64,000 bases of DNA from Phaeobacter sp. A36a-5a (GTDB taxonomy: Bacteria > Pseudomonadota > Alphaproteobacteria > Rhodobacterales > Rhodobacteraceae). A model generated the notes under the pieces. It had not been told where the DNA came from. It worked only from the letters and a program-made list of their open reading frames with translations, and ran no database searches. Every line of letters begins with the position of its first letter. Position 1 is the first letter of the stretch. Shown here piece after piece: positions 1 through 10,073 of this stretch. The stretch is taken from contig NZ_JBBLYU010000001.1 in NCBI RefSeq assembly GCF_037911135.1, positions 558,001-622,000 on the forward strand, written 5' to 3'. The position numbers were made by a program, and so were the translations under genes.

Positions 1-81
1 TTGACGCGCCACGATATCGACGCGGTGCATTGTAAACATTGCGGCGGGCAGCTGAAAATCCGCACCAGCGGGGTGGAGTGA
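1..81 (+). CDS. 3' end of an unidentified gene
   Basis: An open frame runs from the window edge to a TGA stop and gives 26 residues. They include a C-x-x-C pair followed by GG, which suggests a small zinc-binding tail. The gene ends just before the convergent cobS. Too little is present to name a family. Confidence 0.4.
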   Translation: MTRHDIDAVHCKHCGGQLKIRTSGVE

Positions 82-101
82 CCGGAACCAGGCGTGGCTG
101 T

Positions 102-860
102 TCAGCCAAACGCCGCCGCAAGGACCAGCAACCCGGAAAGCTCGCTCAGCTGTTGCGTCGCCCCCAGCACATCCCCGGTTTGTCCGCGAATCTTGGTACG
201 CGCGGTTGCCGCGATCACACCTGTCGCGGCAAGCATGGCCAGCAATACGCCCCAGCCTGACCAGCCCAGTATCAGCAGCGCCACCAGACCCGCAATCGCC
301 AGCCCCAGCCCGCAGGCACGCCAAGGCGGTCGGCCGACGGAGGATGACAGACCCGAGCCGCGCGCATTCGCAAGCGCGGCCATCACCAGTGGCATCATGG
401 CCCGGCTCAGCATTGCAACAGGCAGTAGGGCCCAGGGGGCGGCCGCCGCCAGAATGCTGGCGTACGCCATCCAGCGCAGGCCAACGCTCAGGATCAGGGC
501 CAGAACGCCATAGGTGCCGATATGGCTGTCCTTCATGATCTCCAGCCGCCGCTCCCGCGTGAAGCCACCCCAGAACCCATCAGCTGTATCGGCCAGCCCG
601 TCCTCATGCATCGCCCCGGTCAGCACCGTCTGCGTCAGCAGCGCAATCCCCGCCGCGACCATCGGGCTGAGCCCGAAGGCCAGCGCCATCATCGACAGAA
701 TGCAGGCAGGTAACGCAACGGCAACCCCGGCAAAGGGGAAGGCCCAGACCGCGTGCGCATGGCGCGCAAACTGTTGTTTTTGCAACTTTGGCATCGGCAA
801 ACGTGTCAACAAGATCAACACGAGTAGAAAATCTATGCCAGATATGTCGTTTTTTCGCAT
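102..860 (-). CDS. cobS: Adenosylcobinamide-GDP ribazoletransferase
   Basis: Integral membrane enzyme that joins adenosylcobinamide-GDP to alpha-ribazole, the last assembly step of cobalamin. The 252 residues match the usual family length. The family signature [15 protein letters not shown] starts near residue 85, KDSHIGTYG follows near 111, and [12 protein letters not shown] lies near the C-terminus. Several hydrophobic stretches fit a polytopic inner-membrane protein. It is divergent from cobT, whose product supplies the alpha-ribazole phosphate precursor, with about 100 bases between the two starts. The ATG start at 860 was kept because the family aligns from there. Confidence 0.95.
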   Translation of the reverse strand: MRKNDISGIDFLLVLILLTRLPMPKLQKQQFARHAHAVWAFPFAGVAVALPACILSMMALAFGLSPMVAAGIALLTQTVLTGAMHEDGLADTADGFWGGFTRERRLEIMKDSHIGTYGVLALILSVGLRWMAYASILAAAAPWALLPVAMLSRAMMPLVMAALANARGSGLSSSVGRPPWRACGLGLAIAGLVALLILGWSGWGVLLAMLAATGVIAATARTKIRGQTGDVLGATQQLSELSGLLVLAAAFG

Positions 861-959
861 TTGCGGGCCTCACAGAGGGCTTGCGGTGTCAAGATGAACG
901 GGTACATACGGATGATCCGCTTTACCTGCGACGACCCCTTCGATGCAATGAGGCTTTCA

Positions 960-1976
960 ATGCTGTCACCGCTCTTTTCGCTTGATCACTTTCGTGCGCA
1001 GCTTGCGCAGGCCCCGGGGGTGGACGAACAGGCTGAGACCGCTGCCGCCGAGCGCAACAGTCAACTGACCAAACCGCCCGGTTCGCTGGGGCGGCTTGAA
1101 GATCTGGCAATCTGGTACGGCAGCTGGCGCGGAAGCGAGCGTCCGGTGATCCGCGCGCCGCAGGTGATCGTCTTTGCCGGCAACCACGGGATTGTGGAGC
1201 AGGGGGTGTCTGCCTTTCCCAGTGAAGTGACAGCGCAGATGGTCGCGAACTTCAAACACGGCGGCGCGGCGATCAATCAGCTGGCCAAGCTGGCAGGCGC
1301 CCGGCTGGATGTTCACAGCCTTGATCTTGAAAAACCGACTCAGGATTTTACCAAAGGCGCCGCCATGGACAGCGTCGAGCTGCTCAGCGCGCTTCAGACC
1401 GGGTGGAAGTCGGTGGATCCGGCTGCGGATTTGCTTGTTGTCGGCGAAATGGGCATCGGCAATACGACTCCCGCCGCAGCGCTGGCCTGCGCGCTGTTTG
1501 GCGGCGACGCTGCGGATTGGACCGGCCGGGGGACCGGTATTGATGATACCGGGCTTGCCAACAAAACTCGGGTCGTGGCCGAAGGGGTGGCCTTGCATGG
1601 CCCAGCCATCACCGACGGTGTCGAGGCGCTGCGCCGTTTGGGCGGGCGTGAGATTGCAGCCATGGCCGGGGCGATGACTGCGGCCCGCATGATGCGTATC
1701 CCGGTTATTCTTGATGGCTTTATCTGCTGTGCCGCCGCGGCCTGCCTGATGCGGACCCATCCGGCGGCGCTGGATCATGCTGTCGCGGGTCACCAGAGCG
1801 CCGAAAGCGCCCATGCCGCGCTGTTGACCCACCTGGGCAAGCCGCCGTTTCTCTCGCTTGACCTGCGCCTTGGCGAGGGATCGGGTGCGGCTTTGGCGAT
1901 CCAGGTCCTGCGGGCCGCCGTTGCCTGCCACAGCGGTATGGCGACATTTGAAGAGGCGGGGGTCTCGGTCAGCTAG
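960..1976 (+). CDS. cobT: Nicotinate-nucleotide--dimethylbenzimidazole phosphoribosyltransferase
   Basis: Makes alpha-ribazole 5'-phosphate from nicotinate mononucleotide and 5,6-dimethylbenzimidazole for the lower ligand of cobalamin. Visible signatures are [13 protein letters not shown] near the N-terminus, [14 protein letters not shown] and GTGIDD in the middle, and GHQSAE near the C-terminus. The frame is open further upstream, but an ATG at 960 gives 338 residues, the normal length. The in-frame ATG at 948 is an alternative four residues longer. It is convergent with the antiporter gene and separated from it by only 29 bases. Confidence 0.93.
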   Translation: MLSPLFSLDHFRAQLAQAPGVDEQAETAAAERNSQLTKPPGSLGRLEDLAIWYGSWRGSERPVIRAPQVIVFAGNHGIVEQGVSAFPSEVTAQMVANFKHGGAAINQLAKLAGARLDVHSLDLEKPTQDFTKGAAMDSVELLSALQTGWKSVDPAADLLVVGEMGIGNTTPAAALACALFGGDAADWTGRGTGIDDTGLANKTRVVAEGVALHGPAITDGVEALRRLGGREIAAMAGAMTAARMMRIPVILDGFICCAAAACLMRTHPAALDHAVAGHQSAESAHAALLTHLGKPPFLSLDLRLGEGSGAALAIQVLRAAVACHSGMATFEEAGVSVS

Positions 1977-2005
1977 GCCGGGGCGCGACCGGGCAGGATC
2001 GGCGC

Positions 2006-3898
2006 TCAGGCTGACTTCTGGTCAGTGGACTTCTTGGCTTCGGCAAGCTCCAGCAGGGCTGTTTCCAGATCTTTTTCCAACTCGCGGGCGCGGGCGATGT
2101 AGGCTGGGTTTTCACTGGCCGGCGTGCCCGGGATCCAGAGGCTCGCCAGTTCCCGCACAGTATGGCGGTCATGCGCATAAAAGGTCTGTTCAGCCTGTGC
2201 GGCCTCATATTCGCTTAGGCCGATCTGCTCCAGAACGTAGCGCCCCGCGCGAAGCGAGCTGTCGAACATCTCGCGGACGATATCATTCGCCCCCGCCTTA
2301 TAGAGCTCAAACACGTGGTTGCGGTCGAAGGCGCGCGCAACGATGTGCAGCTCCGGATGGCCGCGACGGGCATGGGCGACCAGCCTCAGCGCAGCCTCGC
2401 GATCATCCAGTGCGACAACCAGAACCTTGGCCTTGGCAATCCCCGCGGCTTTTAGCAGCTCTGGCCGGGTCGGATCGCCGAGGAAGCTCTTCACCCCGAA
2501 CCGGCGCATCAGCTGTACCGAGGCCATATTGCTATCGAGCACAACCGTGTTGAACCCGCTGGCGCGCACCAGACGATTGACAATCTGACCAAAGCGGCCA
2601 ATCCCGGCTATGATGACGGGACCTTCTTCGTCGATTTCGTCGGCGGCCTGTTCCTTGGGGTTGTCCTTGCTGTATTTCGACAGCACGTCATAGAGGATGA
2701 ACAGAAGCGGGGTGATCAGCATCGACAATGCAATCACCAGAAGCAGCTTTTCCGACAGCTCGGGCGGCACGACATTGAGCTGCCGCGAAAATGCCAGCAG
2801 GACAAAGCCAAACTCCCCCGCCTGTGCAAGGCCCAGCGTAAACAGCCAGTGATTTCGTTTCTTCAGGCCGAAGGCCTTGCCGACAAAATAAAGCACTATG
2901 CCTTTTGCAAGGATGACGAGAAGCGCAAGGCCGATCAGATCGCCCGGCTCGGCCAGGAACAGGCGGTAGTTGATGCCAGCCCCGACCGTGATGAAGAACA
3001 GCCCCAGCAGCAGCCCCTTGAAAGGGTTGAGATCGCTTTCGAGTTCATGGCGAAATTCGCTGTTGGCCAGAACAACCCCGGCCAGAAAGGCGCCAAGCGC
3101 AGGCGAGAGACCAACCAGCGTCATCAGGAAGGAAATGCCGACGACGATCATCAGCGCCAGGGCGGTGTACATCTCCCGTAGATTCGATGCGTGGATGAAG
3201 CGGAAGACCGGGCGGGCAAGATAGACACCGGCCAGCACAATGGACGCAATCGCGCCAATGGTGACCAGTGTCACGGCCCAGCCGGGCAGCCCTTCGACCA
3301 GAGAAAGCGTTGCGTGGCCGGAGGCCGCATGGGCTTCCTCGGCGCTGCGCGCAATGGATCCATCGCCAATGATCTGAGCGCCATGCTGGGCAGCGAGCAG
3401 GGGCAGCAGTGCAAGAATCGGGATGACCGCGATATCCTGTGTCAGCAGCACCGAGAATGTCGCCCGCCCGCCGCCGGTACGCATCAGGCCTTTCTCCGAG
3501 AGGGTCTGCAAGACGATCGCAGTTGACGAGAGCGAGAGCGCCAGACCAACGGCCAGGCTGACCTGCCAGGTCTCCCCCGCCAGCATGGCCGCGCCCATAA
3601 GGGCCACGGTGCTGAGAAGGATCTGTAACCCCCCAAGGCCAAGCAGTTTGTTCCGCATTGCCCAAAGCGCGCGCGGCTCAAGCTCCAATCCGATCAGGAA
3701 CAGCATCATGACGACGCCGAATTCGGCGAAATGCCGCAGGTCTTCTGCTTCGCTTCCGACGAAGCCAAAAACCGGTCCGATGATGATCCCGGCCGCCAGA
3801 TAGCCAAGCACGGAACCGAGGCCCAACCGCGCCGCGATGGGCACCGCAATTACAGCGGCTGCTAGGTAAATTGTCGCCTGATAAAGAAATGCGTCCAT
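2006..3898 (-). CDS. KefB/KefC-type monovalent cation:proton antiporter (CPA2)
   Basis: A 630-residue inner-membrane protein. The first 390 or so residues hold many hydrophobic helices of the Na+/H+ exchanger type, with the typical GLELEPRALW stretch near residue 80. A cytoplasmic TrkA-N/RCK domain follows, opening with the nucleotide-binding pattern GIGRFGQ near residue 410. This layout is that of glutathione-regulated potassium efflux systems, which protect against electrophiles. No KefF/KefG ancillary gene is adjacent, so the trigger is unknown. The start at 3898 (MDAFLYQ) is preferred over an in-frame start 12 codons upstream because hydrophobic helix 1 begins right after it. Confidence 0.88.
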   Translation of the reverse strand: MDAFLYQATIYLAAAVIAVPIAARLGLGSVLGYLAAGIIIGPVFGFVGSEAEDLRHFAEFGVVMMLFLIGLELEPRALWAMRNKLLGLGGLQILLSTVALMGAAMLAGETWQVSLAVGLALSLSSTAIVLQTLSEKGLMRTGGGRATFSVLLTQDIAVIPILALLPLLAAQHGAQIIGDGSIARSAEEAHAASGHATLSLVEGLPGWAVTLVTIGAIASIVLAGVYLARPVFRFIHASNLREMYTALALMIVVGISFLMTLVGLSPALGAFLAGVVLANSEFRHELESDLNPFKGLLLGLFFITVGAGINYRLFLAEPGDLIGLALLVILAKGIVLYFVGKAFGLKKRNHWLFTLGLAQAGEFGFVLLAFSRQLNVVPPELSEKLLLVIALSMLITPLLFILYDVLSKYSKDNPKEQAADEIDEEGPVIIAGIGRFGQIVNRLVRASGFNTVVLDSNMASVQLMRRFGVKSFLGDPTRPELLKAAGIAKAKVLVVALDDREAALRLVAHARRGHPELHIVARAFDRNHVFELYKAGANDIVREMFDSSLRAGRYVLEQIGLSEYEAAQAEQTFYAHDRHTVRELASLWIPGTPASENPAYIARARELEKDLETALLELAEAKKSTDQKSA

Positions 3899-4145
3899 AG
3901 GCTTTGATATCGCAAGCGTAGGGCGTGTTGGCAACGTCTAACATGCCGCCGTCCCGATAGCGGAGCGTTGCCGCCGGTCGGCCTTTCACACCACCGATCA
4001 TGAGACCGGGCAGGGACACAGCCGTGGATGTCAAAATACGGAGGGATCAACGAACCCCGGAGGCGCTCCACAGCAAGGAGTGCCCCCGGTCAGGCGCGCG
4101 AAAGCGCCATGCGAAAGAATGAGCCGCATAACAGCTTGGTCAGTC

Positions 4146-5366
4146 TCAGCGTTCCAGCGAGCGGATTTCATTGCTCAATTTGGCGATACGTTCCAGGCGA
4201 TGGGAAATACGTTCCTGAAACACGCCGAGCTGGTCGATGATATCGGCAAGTGTCTCGCCCGATTCCGGCAGGCGGGCGCTTTCAATCTTACACAGGACAC
4301 GGGTTGAGCTGAGGCCAAGAAAATGTCGGTGCATGACCTGACAGGCATGCATGATGCGCGACGCCTCGCGGTCCACCTGATCCAGTCCTTTGCCCGCGCG
4401 CTCAAGCTGCGCAGCCACCAGTTCGGCCAGTACCTCACGCTCGCCCTGCATGTCGACATCGCCAAGGCTGCGCCGCTCTTTCTGAAGCTGGATGTCGCAT
4501 TCCTTCAGAACGCGAACCATACATTCGACAAACAGTGAATCATCGACGGCGGTTTCAATCACCGCAAAATTGCTGTCTTTCCCCATTACATGGGCCGCGA
4601 ACCAATCCGACATCTCGCGCGACATAGCACCGTAGTTCTGCGAGAGCACGGTGACCGGACCGCCTGATGGCTCAATGCGCGACGCGATGACCCGCAGGTT
4701 ATGCGGGATCGTGTGCATGGCGTCGAAATCTTTGATCAGACCTTCGGTTTCCGCAACAAGCGTCTTGGCGTTGGCCAGCATCTTGCACAGATCGACGATC
4801 ATCTGATCCGGCTCGTTCTCCAGCCCGATGTCTCGTGCGATCAGTTCTTCGCTCATCGCTTTTGTGGCGAATTGGCGGTAGTTTTCGTAACCGTGTTCGA
4901 CGATCCAGCTCTTCAGCCGTTCGGCGCTTTCCTCTGGCGACAGCCCTTCGTCTTTTTCAGCAGCCAACAGCTTGGTATATAGCGCGCGCACGTTGTCAAA
5001 GATCTTGCTGCTGGGTTTGAGGCGGGCCGACAGGTAACCATCGCCGCAGGGCACGACAACCGCATAGACCCAGTAATACAGGCCATCCTTCGATTTGTTT
5101 TTGACGTAGGCGCCCATGGTCTGGCCGCTTTTGATCGTGTCCCAGAACAGTTGAAACACGCCCTTGGGCATGTCCGGGTGGCGAATGGTGCGATGCGGCG
5201 CGCCCAGCAGCTCTTCCCAGTCGTAATTGGACACCCTTTGAAATACATAGTTACCGGCAAGAATAACCCCGCGGCTATCAGTGCGCGAGAAAAATACTTC
5301 GTTCAGCCCAAATGGGGCTTCTCCGCGGGAGGGGCGGCTTTCAATGCGACGATCTACAAAGGACAC
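4146..5366 (-). CDS. PAS-domain sensor protein without an output domain
   Basis: A 406-residue soluble protein. Residues from about 20 to 125 form an Aer-type PAS domain with the typical RHPDMPKGVFQLFWDTI stretch and GAYVKNKSKDGLYYW. In Aer this domain binds FAD and senses redox or oxygen. The rest is helical and contains no methyl-accepting, kinase or cyclase motif that I can recognise, so the signalling partner is unknown. It begins with GTG at 5366. It lies downstream of the Lrp-type gene on the same strand with about 60 bases between, and could share its transcript. Confidence 0.75.
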   Translation of the reverse strand: MSFVDRRIESRPSRGEAPFGLNEVFFSRTDSRGVILAGNYVFQRVSNYDWEELLGAPHRTIRHPDMPKGVFQLFWDTIKSGQTMGAYVKNKSKDGLYYWVYAVVVPCGDGYLSARLKPSSKIFDNVRALYTKLLAAEKDEGLSPEESAERLKSWIVEHGYENYRQFATKAMSEELIARDIGLENEPDQMIVDLCKMLANAKTLVAETEGLIKDFDAMHTIPHNLRVIASRIEPSGGPVTVLSQNYGAMSREMSDWFAAHVMGKDSNFAVIETAVDDSLFVECMVRVLKECDIQLQKERRSLGDVDMQGEREVLAELVAAQLERAGKGLDQVDREASRIMHACQVMHRHFLGLSSTRVLCKIESARLPESGETLADIIDQLGVFQERISHRLERIAKLSNEIRSLER

Positions 5367-5428
5367 GGTCTCTATCCAATCTCTGAGTCTGTACCGTGTT
5401 TGTATATCGCACGAGTGTTCACGGAACC

Positions 5429-5884
5429 TTAAGTTGGCAGGGGGCCATCGCTTTTTAATTGTGCCATGACGATCTGACTTTGGACCCGCGCAACAGTGGG
5501 ATGTGGCAGTAAAATTTCATGCAAAAGTCGATTCAGGGCGGCCAGATCAGTGCAAAATACCCTAAGTAAATAGTCCGCTTCGCCCGTCATCGTCCAGGCG
5601 GAGGTGATTTCCGGGCGCGATCTGACCAACCGGGAAAATCGCTCAGATTGTTCGGGTCCGTGGCTCTCCAGATGAACCTGAACAAACCCCTGTACGCTCA
5701 ACCCCAACTTGTCAGGATCAAGCCGCGCCTCGTAGCTGCGGATATAGCCATCGGCCTCCAGTCGCTGCCTGCGTCGCCCCGCCTGACTGGCAGAGAGATT
5801 CAGCAATTCTCCCAGCTGCTGCGCGGTAAGATGGGCATCCTTCTGCAAGGCTGCCAGCAGTTTCTGATCGGTTGCGTCCAACAT
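5429..5884 (-). CDS. Lrp/AsnC-family transcriptional regulator
   Basis: A 151-residue protein with an N-terminal winged helix-turn-helix (DQKLLAALQKDAHLTAQQLGELL, split here by function) and a C-terminal RAM-type ligand domain, the standard Lrp layout and length. The start at 5884 (MLDATDQ) fits the family better than an upstream in-frame start 16 codons earlier. It is divergent from hppD with about 145 bases between the starts. By analogy with other divergent Lrp-type regulators it may control tyrosine or phenylalanine catabolism through hppD; that is inference. Confidence 0.88.
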   Translation of the reverse strand: MLDATDQKLLAALQKDAHLTAQQLGELLNLSASQAGRRRQRLEADGYIRSYEARLDPDKLGLSVQGFVQVHLESHGPEQSERFSRLVRSRPEITSAWTMTGEADYLLRVFCTDLAALNRLLHEILLPHPTVARVQSQIVMAQLKSDGPLPT

Positions 5885-6028
5885 GTGCGGAACTTTCACG
5901 TAAATCACTCGATGAATGCGCGTTCTGCGCATCTGGTCCTAGGTGTAACCTAAACTATGCGCAAAACAAGCATCGGAATTGCGGTATTCTGGATGCAGCT
6001 ACACCATTCCCGATCTGGAGGAAGCCGC

Positions 6029-7129
6029 ATGGGTCCGTTCCCGCATAATGCCCCGAAGTCCGTCATCAGCGCCGAAAACCCGGCCGGCACCGATGGTTTT
6101 GAATTTGTCGAATTCGCTCACCCCGAGCCTCAGGAGCTGCGCGATCTGTTTACGCGCATGGGCTATGAGCTGGTTGGTCATCATAAGGCAAAGCCCGGCG
6201 TGGAGCTGTGGCAGCAGGGCGATATCACCTATATCCTGAATGCCGAGGCCGGTAGTTTTGCCGAGAAATTCGTGGCCGAGCATGGTCCCTGCGCACCTTC
6301 GATGGGCTGGCGGGTGGTTGACGCGCAAAAAGCGTTCGAACATGCCCTGTCCAAAGGCGCCGAAGCCTATGAGGGCGACGACAAGACCATGGATGTGCCC
6401 GCGATCAAGGGGATCGGCGGCTCTCTGATCTACTTCATCGACCAGTACTATGACACCTCGCCCTATAACGAAGAGTTCGAGTGGCTGAAGCAGTCCAAAC
6501 CACGCGGCGTCGGCTTCTACTACCTCGATCACCTGACCCACAATGTCTACAAGGGCAATATGGACAAGTGGTTCAAGTTCTACGGTGAACTGTTCAACTT
6601 CAAGGAAATCCGCTTCTTTGATATCGAGGGCAAGTTCACCGGCCTGTTGAGCCGCGCGCTGACCTCCCCCTGTGGCCGGATCCGCATTCCGATCAACGAA
6701 GATCGTGGCGAAACCGGGCAGATCGTGTCCTATCTGAAGAAATACAACGGTGAAGGTATCCAGCACATTGCTGTCGGGACCGAGGACATCTATGGGGCGA
6801 CCGACGAAATCTCCGAACGCGGGATCACCTTCATGCCGGCGCCGCCCGCGAGCTATTATGAGATGAGCCATGATCGTGTCGTCGGTCATGACGAGCCTCT
6901 GGACCGGATGCAGAAACACGGCATCCTGATCGACGGCGAAGGGGTCGTTGACGGGGGCGAAACCAAGATCCTGCTACAGATCTTCTCCAAGACCGTGATC
7001 GGGCCGATCTTCTTTGAGTTCATTCAGCGCAAGGGCGACGATGGTTTTGGCGAGGGGAACTTCAAGGCTCTGTTTGAGTCGATCGAGCGCGAGCAGATCG
7101 CCAATGGAGAGCTTACAGGGGTAGAATAA
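6029..7129 (+). CDS. hppD: 4-hydroxyphenylpyruvate dioxygenase
   Basis: Fe(II)-dependent enzyme turning 4-hydroxyphenylpyruvate into homogentisate in tyrosine breakdown. The 366 residues fall in two vicinal-oxygen-chelate halves. The three iron ligands are expected in GVGFYYLDHLTHNV (first His), GIQHIAVGTEDI (second His) and FFEFIQRKGDDGFGEGNF (Glu); all three motifs are present. The C-terminal FGEGNFKALFESIEREQ is typical. The start at 6029 was chosen because a strong GGAGGA ribosome site lies just upstream; the frame is open to 5957 without such a site. Confidence 0.95.
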   Translation: MGPFPHNAPKSVISAENPAGTDGFEFVEFAHPEPQELRDLFTRMGYELVGHHKAKPGVELWQQGDITYILNAEAGSFAEKFVAEHGPCAPSMGWRVVDAQKAFEHALSKGAEAYEGDDKTMDVPAIKGIGGSLIYFIDQYYDTSPYNEEFEWLKQSKPRGVGFYYLDHLTHNVYKGNMDKWFKFYGELFNFKEIRFFDIEGKFTGLLSRALTSPCGRIRIPINEDRGETGQIVSYLKKYNGEGIQHIAVGTEDIYGATDEISERGITFMPAPPASYYEMSHDRVVGHDEPLDRMQKHGILIDGEGVVDGGETKILLQIFSKTVIGPIFFEFIQRKGDDGFGEGNFKALFESIEREQIANGELTGVE

Positions 7130-7155
7130 CTGCCCCTTACCCCACTGAACCAAAG

Positions 7156-7181
7156 AAGCCGGGCCTATGCAGGTCCGGCTT
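7156..7181 (+). terminator. Probable terminator after hppD
   Basis: A ten-base-pair stem with one G-T pair and a six-base loop (arms AAGCCGGGCC and GGTCCGGCTT) lies 26 bases after the hppD stop. The thymine run that follows is short, so termination may be partial. Confidence 0.55.
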
Positions 7182-7240
7182 TGACAAGTCAGCTTCGAAT
7201 GAGCGTCTTCAGTTAAGATGCGGCCCCTAGCCACTCGGAA

Positions 7241-9904
7241 TTAGCCACTCGGAATTTTCAGCGTCAGATTTCGATTGCCTTTCTGGTATTGCAGTTGGCT
7301 GTCGCCGATAGCGACAACGCGGCCACCGTCGATCCGGTCTCCGACCTTCACCTTCTTGTACCGCCCATTGGGCATCAGGATCAGCGCCCGGCGATTTGAA
7401 GGGGTGCCATAGACACCAATCAGGTTCACGCGCCGCAGGTTGATCGCGTTGTCGATCGTGGCCTGACGGGCCACGGACGCACTGGACGGGATCCGGGGCG
7501 TCACGGTCTGCGGCGGGCTGCTGGCAACGGCTTCGGCAATGCTCGGCTCCGCGTTGCGCTGCGGGTTGCGTTGGGCACGATCGACCAGATTGGCAAAATT
7601 GGCCGGCCGCGCGCGCGGAACCACGGAGCGCGCAATGGCCTGTGCGGTTGCAGGCAGGCTGTTCTCTTCAGCGGGCTTCAGTCCGGGCGGGCGCGGGCGG
7701 GGACGTAAGGCGCCCAGCTCGGCGCGGCTCAACCCGCCGAGCTGGGCCCGTTCGTTCTGCTCAACCAGATCCCTTGGGCGTTGCTTCGGCCGGAGTTCCG
7801 ACAGGATCGCCTGTCGCGCGGCTTCCTCTGCTGCCGCTGCAACTTCGGGGTCGGGGCGGGCCGGTGTCGGCGGCGGGACTTTCTCCGGGCGACCGAGGAA
7901 CACCATGACCCCATCCGGGTTCAGGCTGCCTTCCGGAGTCGCTTTGACCAAGCCGCGCTCATCCAGTTCAAACTGCTGCCCGGCGGCTGTTGGCGTGCTG
8001 ACCGAACCAAGTTGCAGGTCGGTCGCGTAGAGATCCGGATCCGGCAGCGCTATGGCATCTTCGGAAATGTCTGTCGGGTCAATCGAGGCCACGTAAAGCG
8101 TCTCGAGGTTCTCCGCCCCCGGTGCCTCCGGCGTTTCGGGGGCGTGCTGCCAGATACCTGTGGCCGCATATTGGGCGGCGCGGGTCAGCGGTGTATCCTG
8201 TTCGGCGTCGCCCATTTCTGGGTCCGCCTCAGGTGCCAGCTCTGCCAGATCGAGGTCTTCGGTCAGCGTCTGCTCCGCCGCTTCGGCTCCCTCCTGTTCA
8301 AGCCGCAGGGCATCCAGAACCGCCGTATCGGTACTGGAAAGCCCATCCACGTCGCTCTCTGCCGGGTCGGAGGGCACGGCGGCGGCGTCATCGGAGATGT
8401 TGTCCAGCGGTAGCAGGGAACCATCGTCCGGCTGATCGGGAATGGCGCTTACCTGTGGGGCAATGTCGCCAGCCTCAGCGGTCTCGGGCGTGTCCAGAGG
8501 GACCGCGGTGCCATCAGTCACGGCGTTGCGCGTCTGCTTTTCCGCAAGTATGGCCCAGGCGGCCACGATTGCCATGAATAGGAGCAGAGCCGTCACTAGA
8601 GCAAGCCCCAGGAAACGTGGTTTGCCGCCGATTTTTTTCTTTCTGACGCCGGCCAGCAGAGCAGCCTTGCCTGCTTCATGCAGGGATTTCTTATCCTTCG
8701 GGGTGTCCGTCAGGGAAATCTCAACCATTTCATCGCGGGGCAGGACAGGCGCTGGACCCGATGGTTTTGGCGCCGGGGGGATGATGGCCTTGGCGGCTGC
8801 GGGCGGCGAAACTATGGCCGGGGCCTTGCCCAGACCACCACCAGACCCGACAGGGCTATCTGCCAGGGCGATCGTGCCAAACGCCGCATGCGGGACCACG
8901 CGACCAGCATCAGGGGATTTGCCATTCGCAGTCAGCCCTGGTGTTGTAGCAGCGACCTTGTCCGACGGTTTATCTGACGGTTGCGCCGCGTCCGTGGAAG
9001 TTCCAGCCGGGATCGACGCCACATCCGCAGCGGCGGTCGTGGCGCGCAGCGTTGGTTCGCTCCGGACTGCGCCCTCCTTGCGCCTGCGCGTGGAAAACCC
9101 GGTCGCGGCAGCGGGTTCGGCGGGGTCGCTTGGGGTGTCGGCTGTCGCTGATGGTGCGGTCTCCACCGCAGAGGCTTCGACAGTGTTGCTCGCTTCAGGC
9201 GCGGTTGCAGCCGTGTTCACAACCGCTTCGTCCGCCGTTGCGTCCTTGGCGGCAGCAGCGGCATCGGTCGGCAGGGCATCCGGCTGCTCGTCGGGTCTGG
9301 CCTCGGTGCCGTCAGACGTGCTTTCCACAGGCTCAGGCTCAGGCTCAGGCTCAGGCGGCGCGGCGGGGCCTATGTTGACGACCGCAATTCCATCAGGCTC
9401 AGCTGGTTCTTCCCCTGATTGCAGCAACGTCTGCGAGGCGCCAAAGTAGGGCTCTCCCAGAAAATCCATATCGCCCGGTACCGCCACGAAACCAACCGGC
9501 AGAAACCCGTGCATCAGAGCAAAATCTTCGGCTTCCTGCAGTGTCTCCCGGGCCACTGCGGCCACATGCGTCTGCGATCCATCCTCGCTGAGGTCAAAGG
9601 CCAGTTCATCGACCCGATACGGGGTCGCCCCGTCCAGTCCCCGTTCGGCGGCGGCACGACGATCCGCAGTGTCAGTGACGCCGGTCTGAAGGGTCAGATA
9701 ACGGATCTGATCATTGGGAATGATGAGCTTGCAGGCGATCGGCCCCTGGGCGTACCGTTCGCCCAGTCGGCGCAGGTCTGCCAATGCCTCACCCAGATCC
9801 TCCACATCCAGCGCAACCGTGCCAATCTGACGCCAGCCACCAGCGGCTCGCTGCAACAGGCAAACGCCGGTGGAGGACAGAGAGAGTGCAAACCCCGGTT
9901 TCAT
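7241..9904 (-). CDS. Large single-pass membrane protein with PilM-like and PilP-like ends
   Basis: An 887-residue protein. Residues 1 to about 170 resemble the actin-like fold of PilM/GspL pilus and secretion assembly proteins. A long low-complexity stretch rich in Ala, Pro and Glu follows, with a PE repeat near residue 190. One membrane helix (LALVTALLLFMAIVAAWAIL) lies near residue 435, then a second disordered region with RPRPRP motifs. The last 60 residues (GVYGTPSNRRALILMPNGRY and onward) resemble the PilP/GspC beta domain. It may be a fused alignment protein of a pilus or secretion machine. No other pilus gene is adjacent. The assignment rests on remote similarity only. Confidence 0.6.
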   Translation of the reverse strand: MKPGFALSLSSTGVCLLQRAAGGWRQIGTVALDVEDLGEALADLRRLGERYAQGPIACKLIIPNDQIRYLTLQTGVTDTADRRAAAERGLDGATPYRVDELAFDLSEDGSQTHVAAVARETLQEAEDFALMHGFLPVGFVAVPGDMDFLGEPYFGASQTLLQSGEEPAEPDGIAVVNIGPAAPPEPEPEPEPVESTSDGTEARPDEQPDALPTDAAAAAKDATADEAVVNTAATAPEASNTVEASAVETAPSATADTPSDPAEPAAATGFSTRRRKEGAVRSEPTLRATTAAADVASIPAGTSTDAAQPSDKPSDKVAATTPGLTANGKSPDAGRVVPHAAFGTIALADSPVGSGGGLGKAPAIVSPPAAAKAIIPPAPKPSGPAPVLPRDEMVEISLTDTPKDKKSLHEAGKAALLAGVRKKKIGGKPRFLGLALVTALLLFMAIVAAWAILAEKQTRNAVTDGTAVPLDTPETAEAGDIAPQVSAIPDQPDDGSLLPLDNISDDAAAVPSDPAESDVDGLSSTDTAVLDALRLEQEGAEAAEQTLTEDLDLAELAPEADPEMGDAEQDTPLTRAAQYAATGIWQHAPETPEAPGAENLETLYVASIDPTDISEDAIALPDPDLYATDLQLGSVSTPTAAGQQFELDERGLVKATPEGSLNPDGVMVFLGRPEKVPPPTPARPDPEVAAAAEEAARQAILSELRPKQRPRDLVEQNERAQLGGLSRAELGALRPRPRPPGLKPAEENSLPATAQAIARSVVPRARPANFANLVDRAQRNPQRNAEPSIAEAVASSPPQTVTPRIPSSASVARQATIDNAINLRRVNLIGVYGTPSNRRALILMPNGRYKKVKVGDRIDGGRVVAIGDSQLQYQKGNRNLTLKIPSG
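9328..9356. repeat. Hexamer microsatellite within the large membrane protein gene
   Basis: The hexamer CAGGCT is repeated almost five times in a row. On the minus strand it codes for the Pro-Glu repeat of the disordered linker. Loss or gain of one unit keeps the frame, so length variation would be tolerated. Confidence 0.8.
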
Positions 9905-10073
9905 GATGCAAACACGCCTTCAGCTCTAATGTGCCCATACCCCAGTGTGGCAAGGCGATCTTGGCGCAGACCATACGGCAGAGCGGGCGCAAGGGAAAGG
10001 AAAAGACACCATTTCCCCCTTGCAGGCGGTCAATTGCCATCCCCATGTAACACCTCAGAAAGGGAGCAGTTCT

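Noticed and set aside
8442-9449. A 335-residue plus-strand frame rich in Ala and Ser
   Set aside because: Mirror of the disordered Ala/Pro/Glu linker in the minus-strand membrane protein gene.
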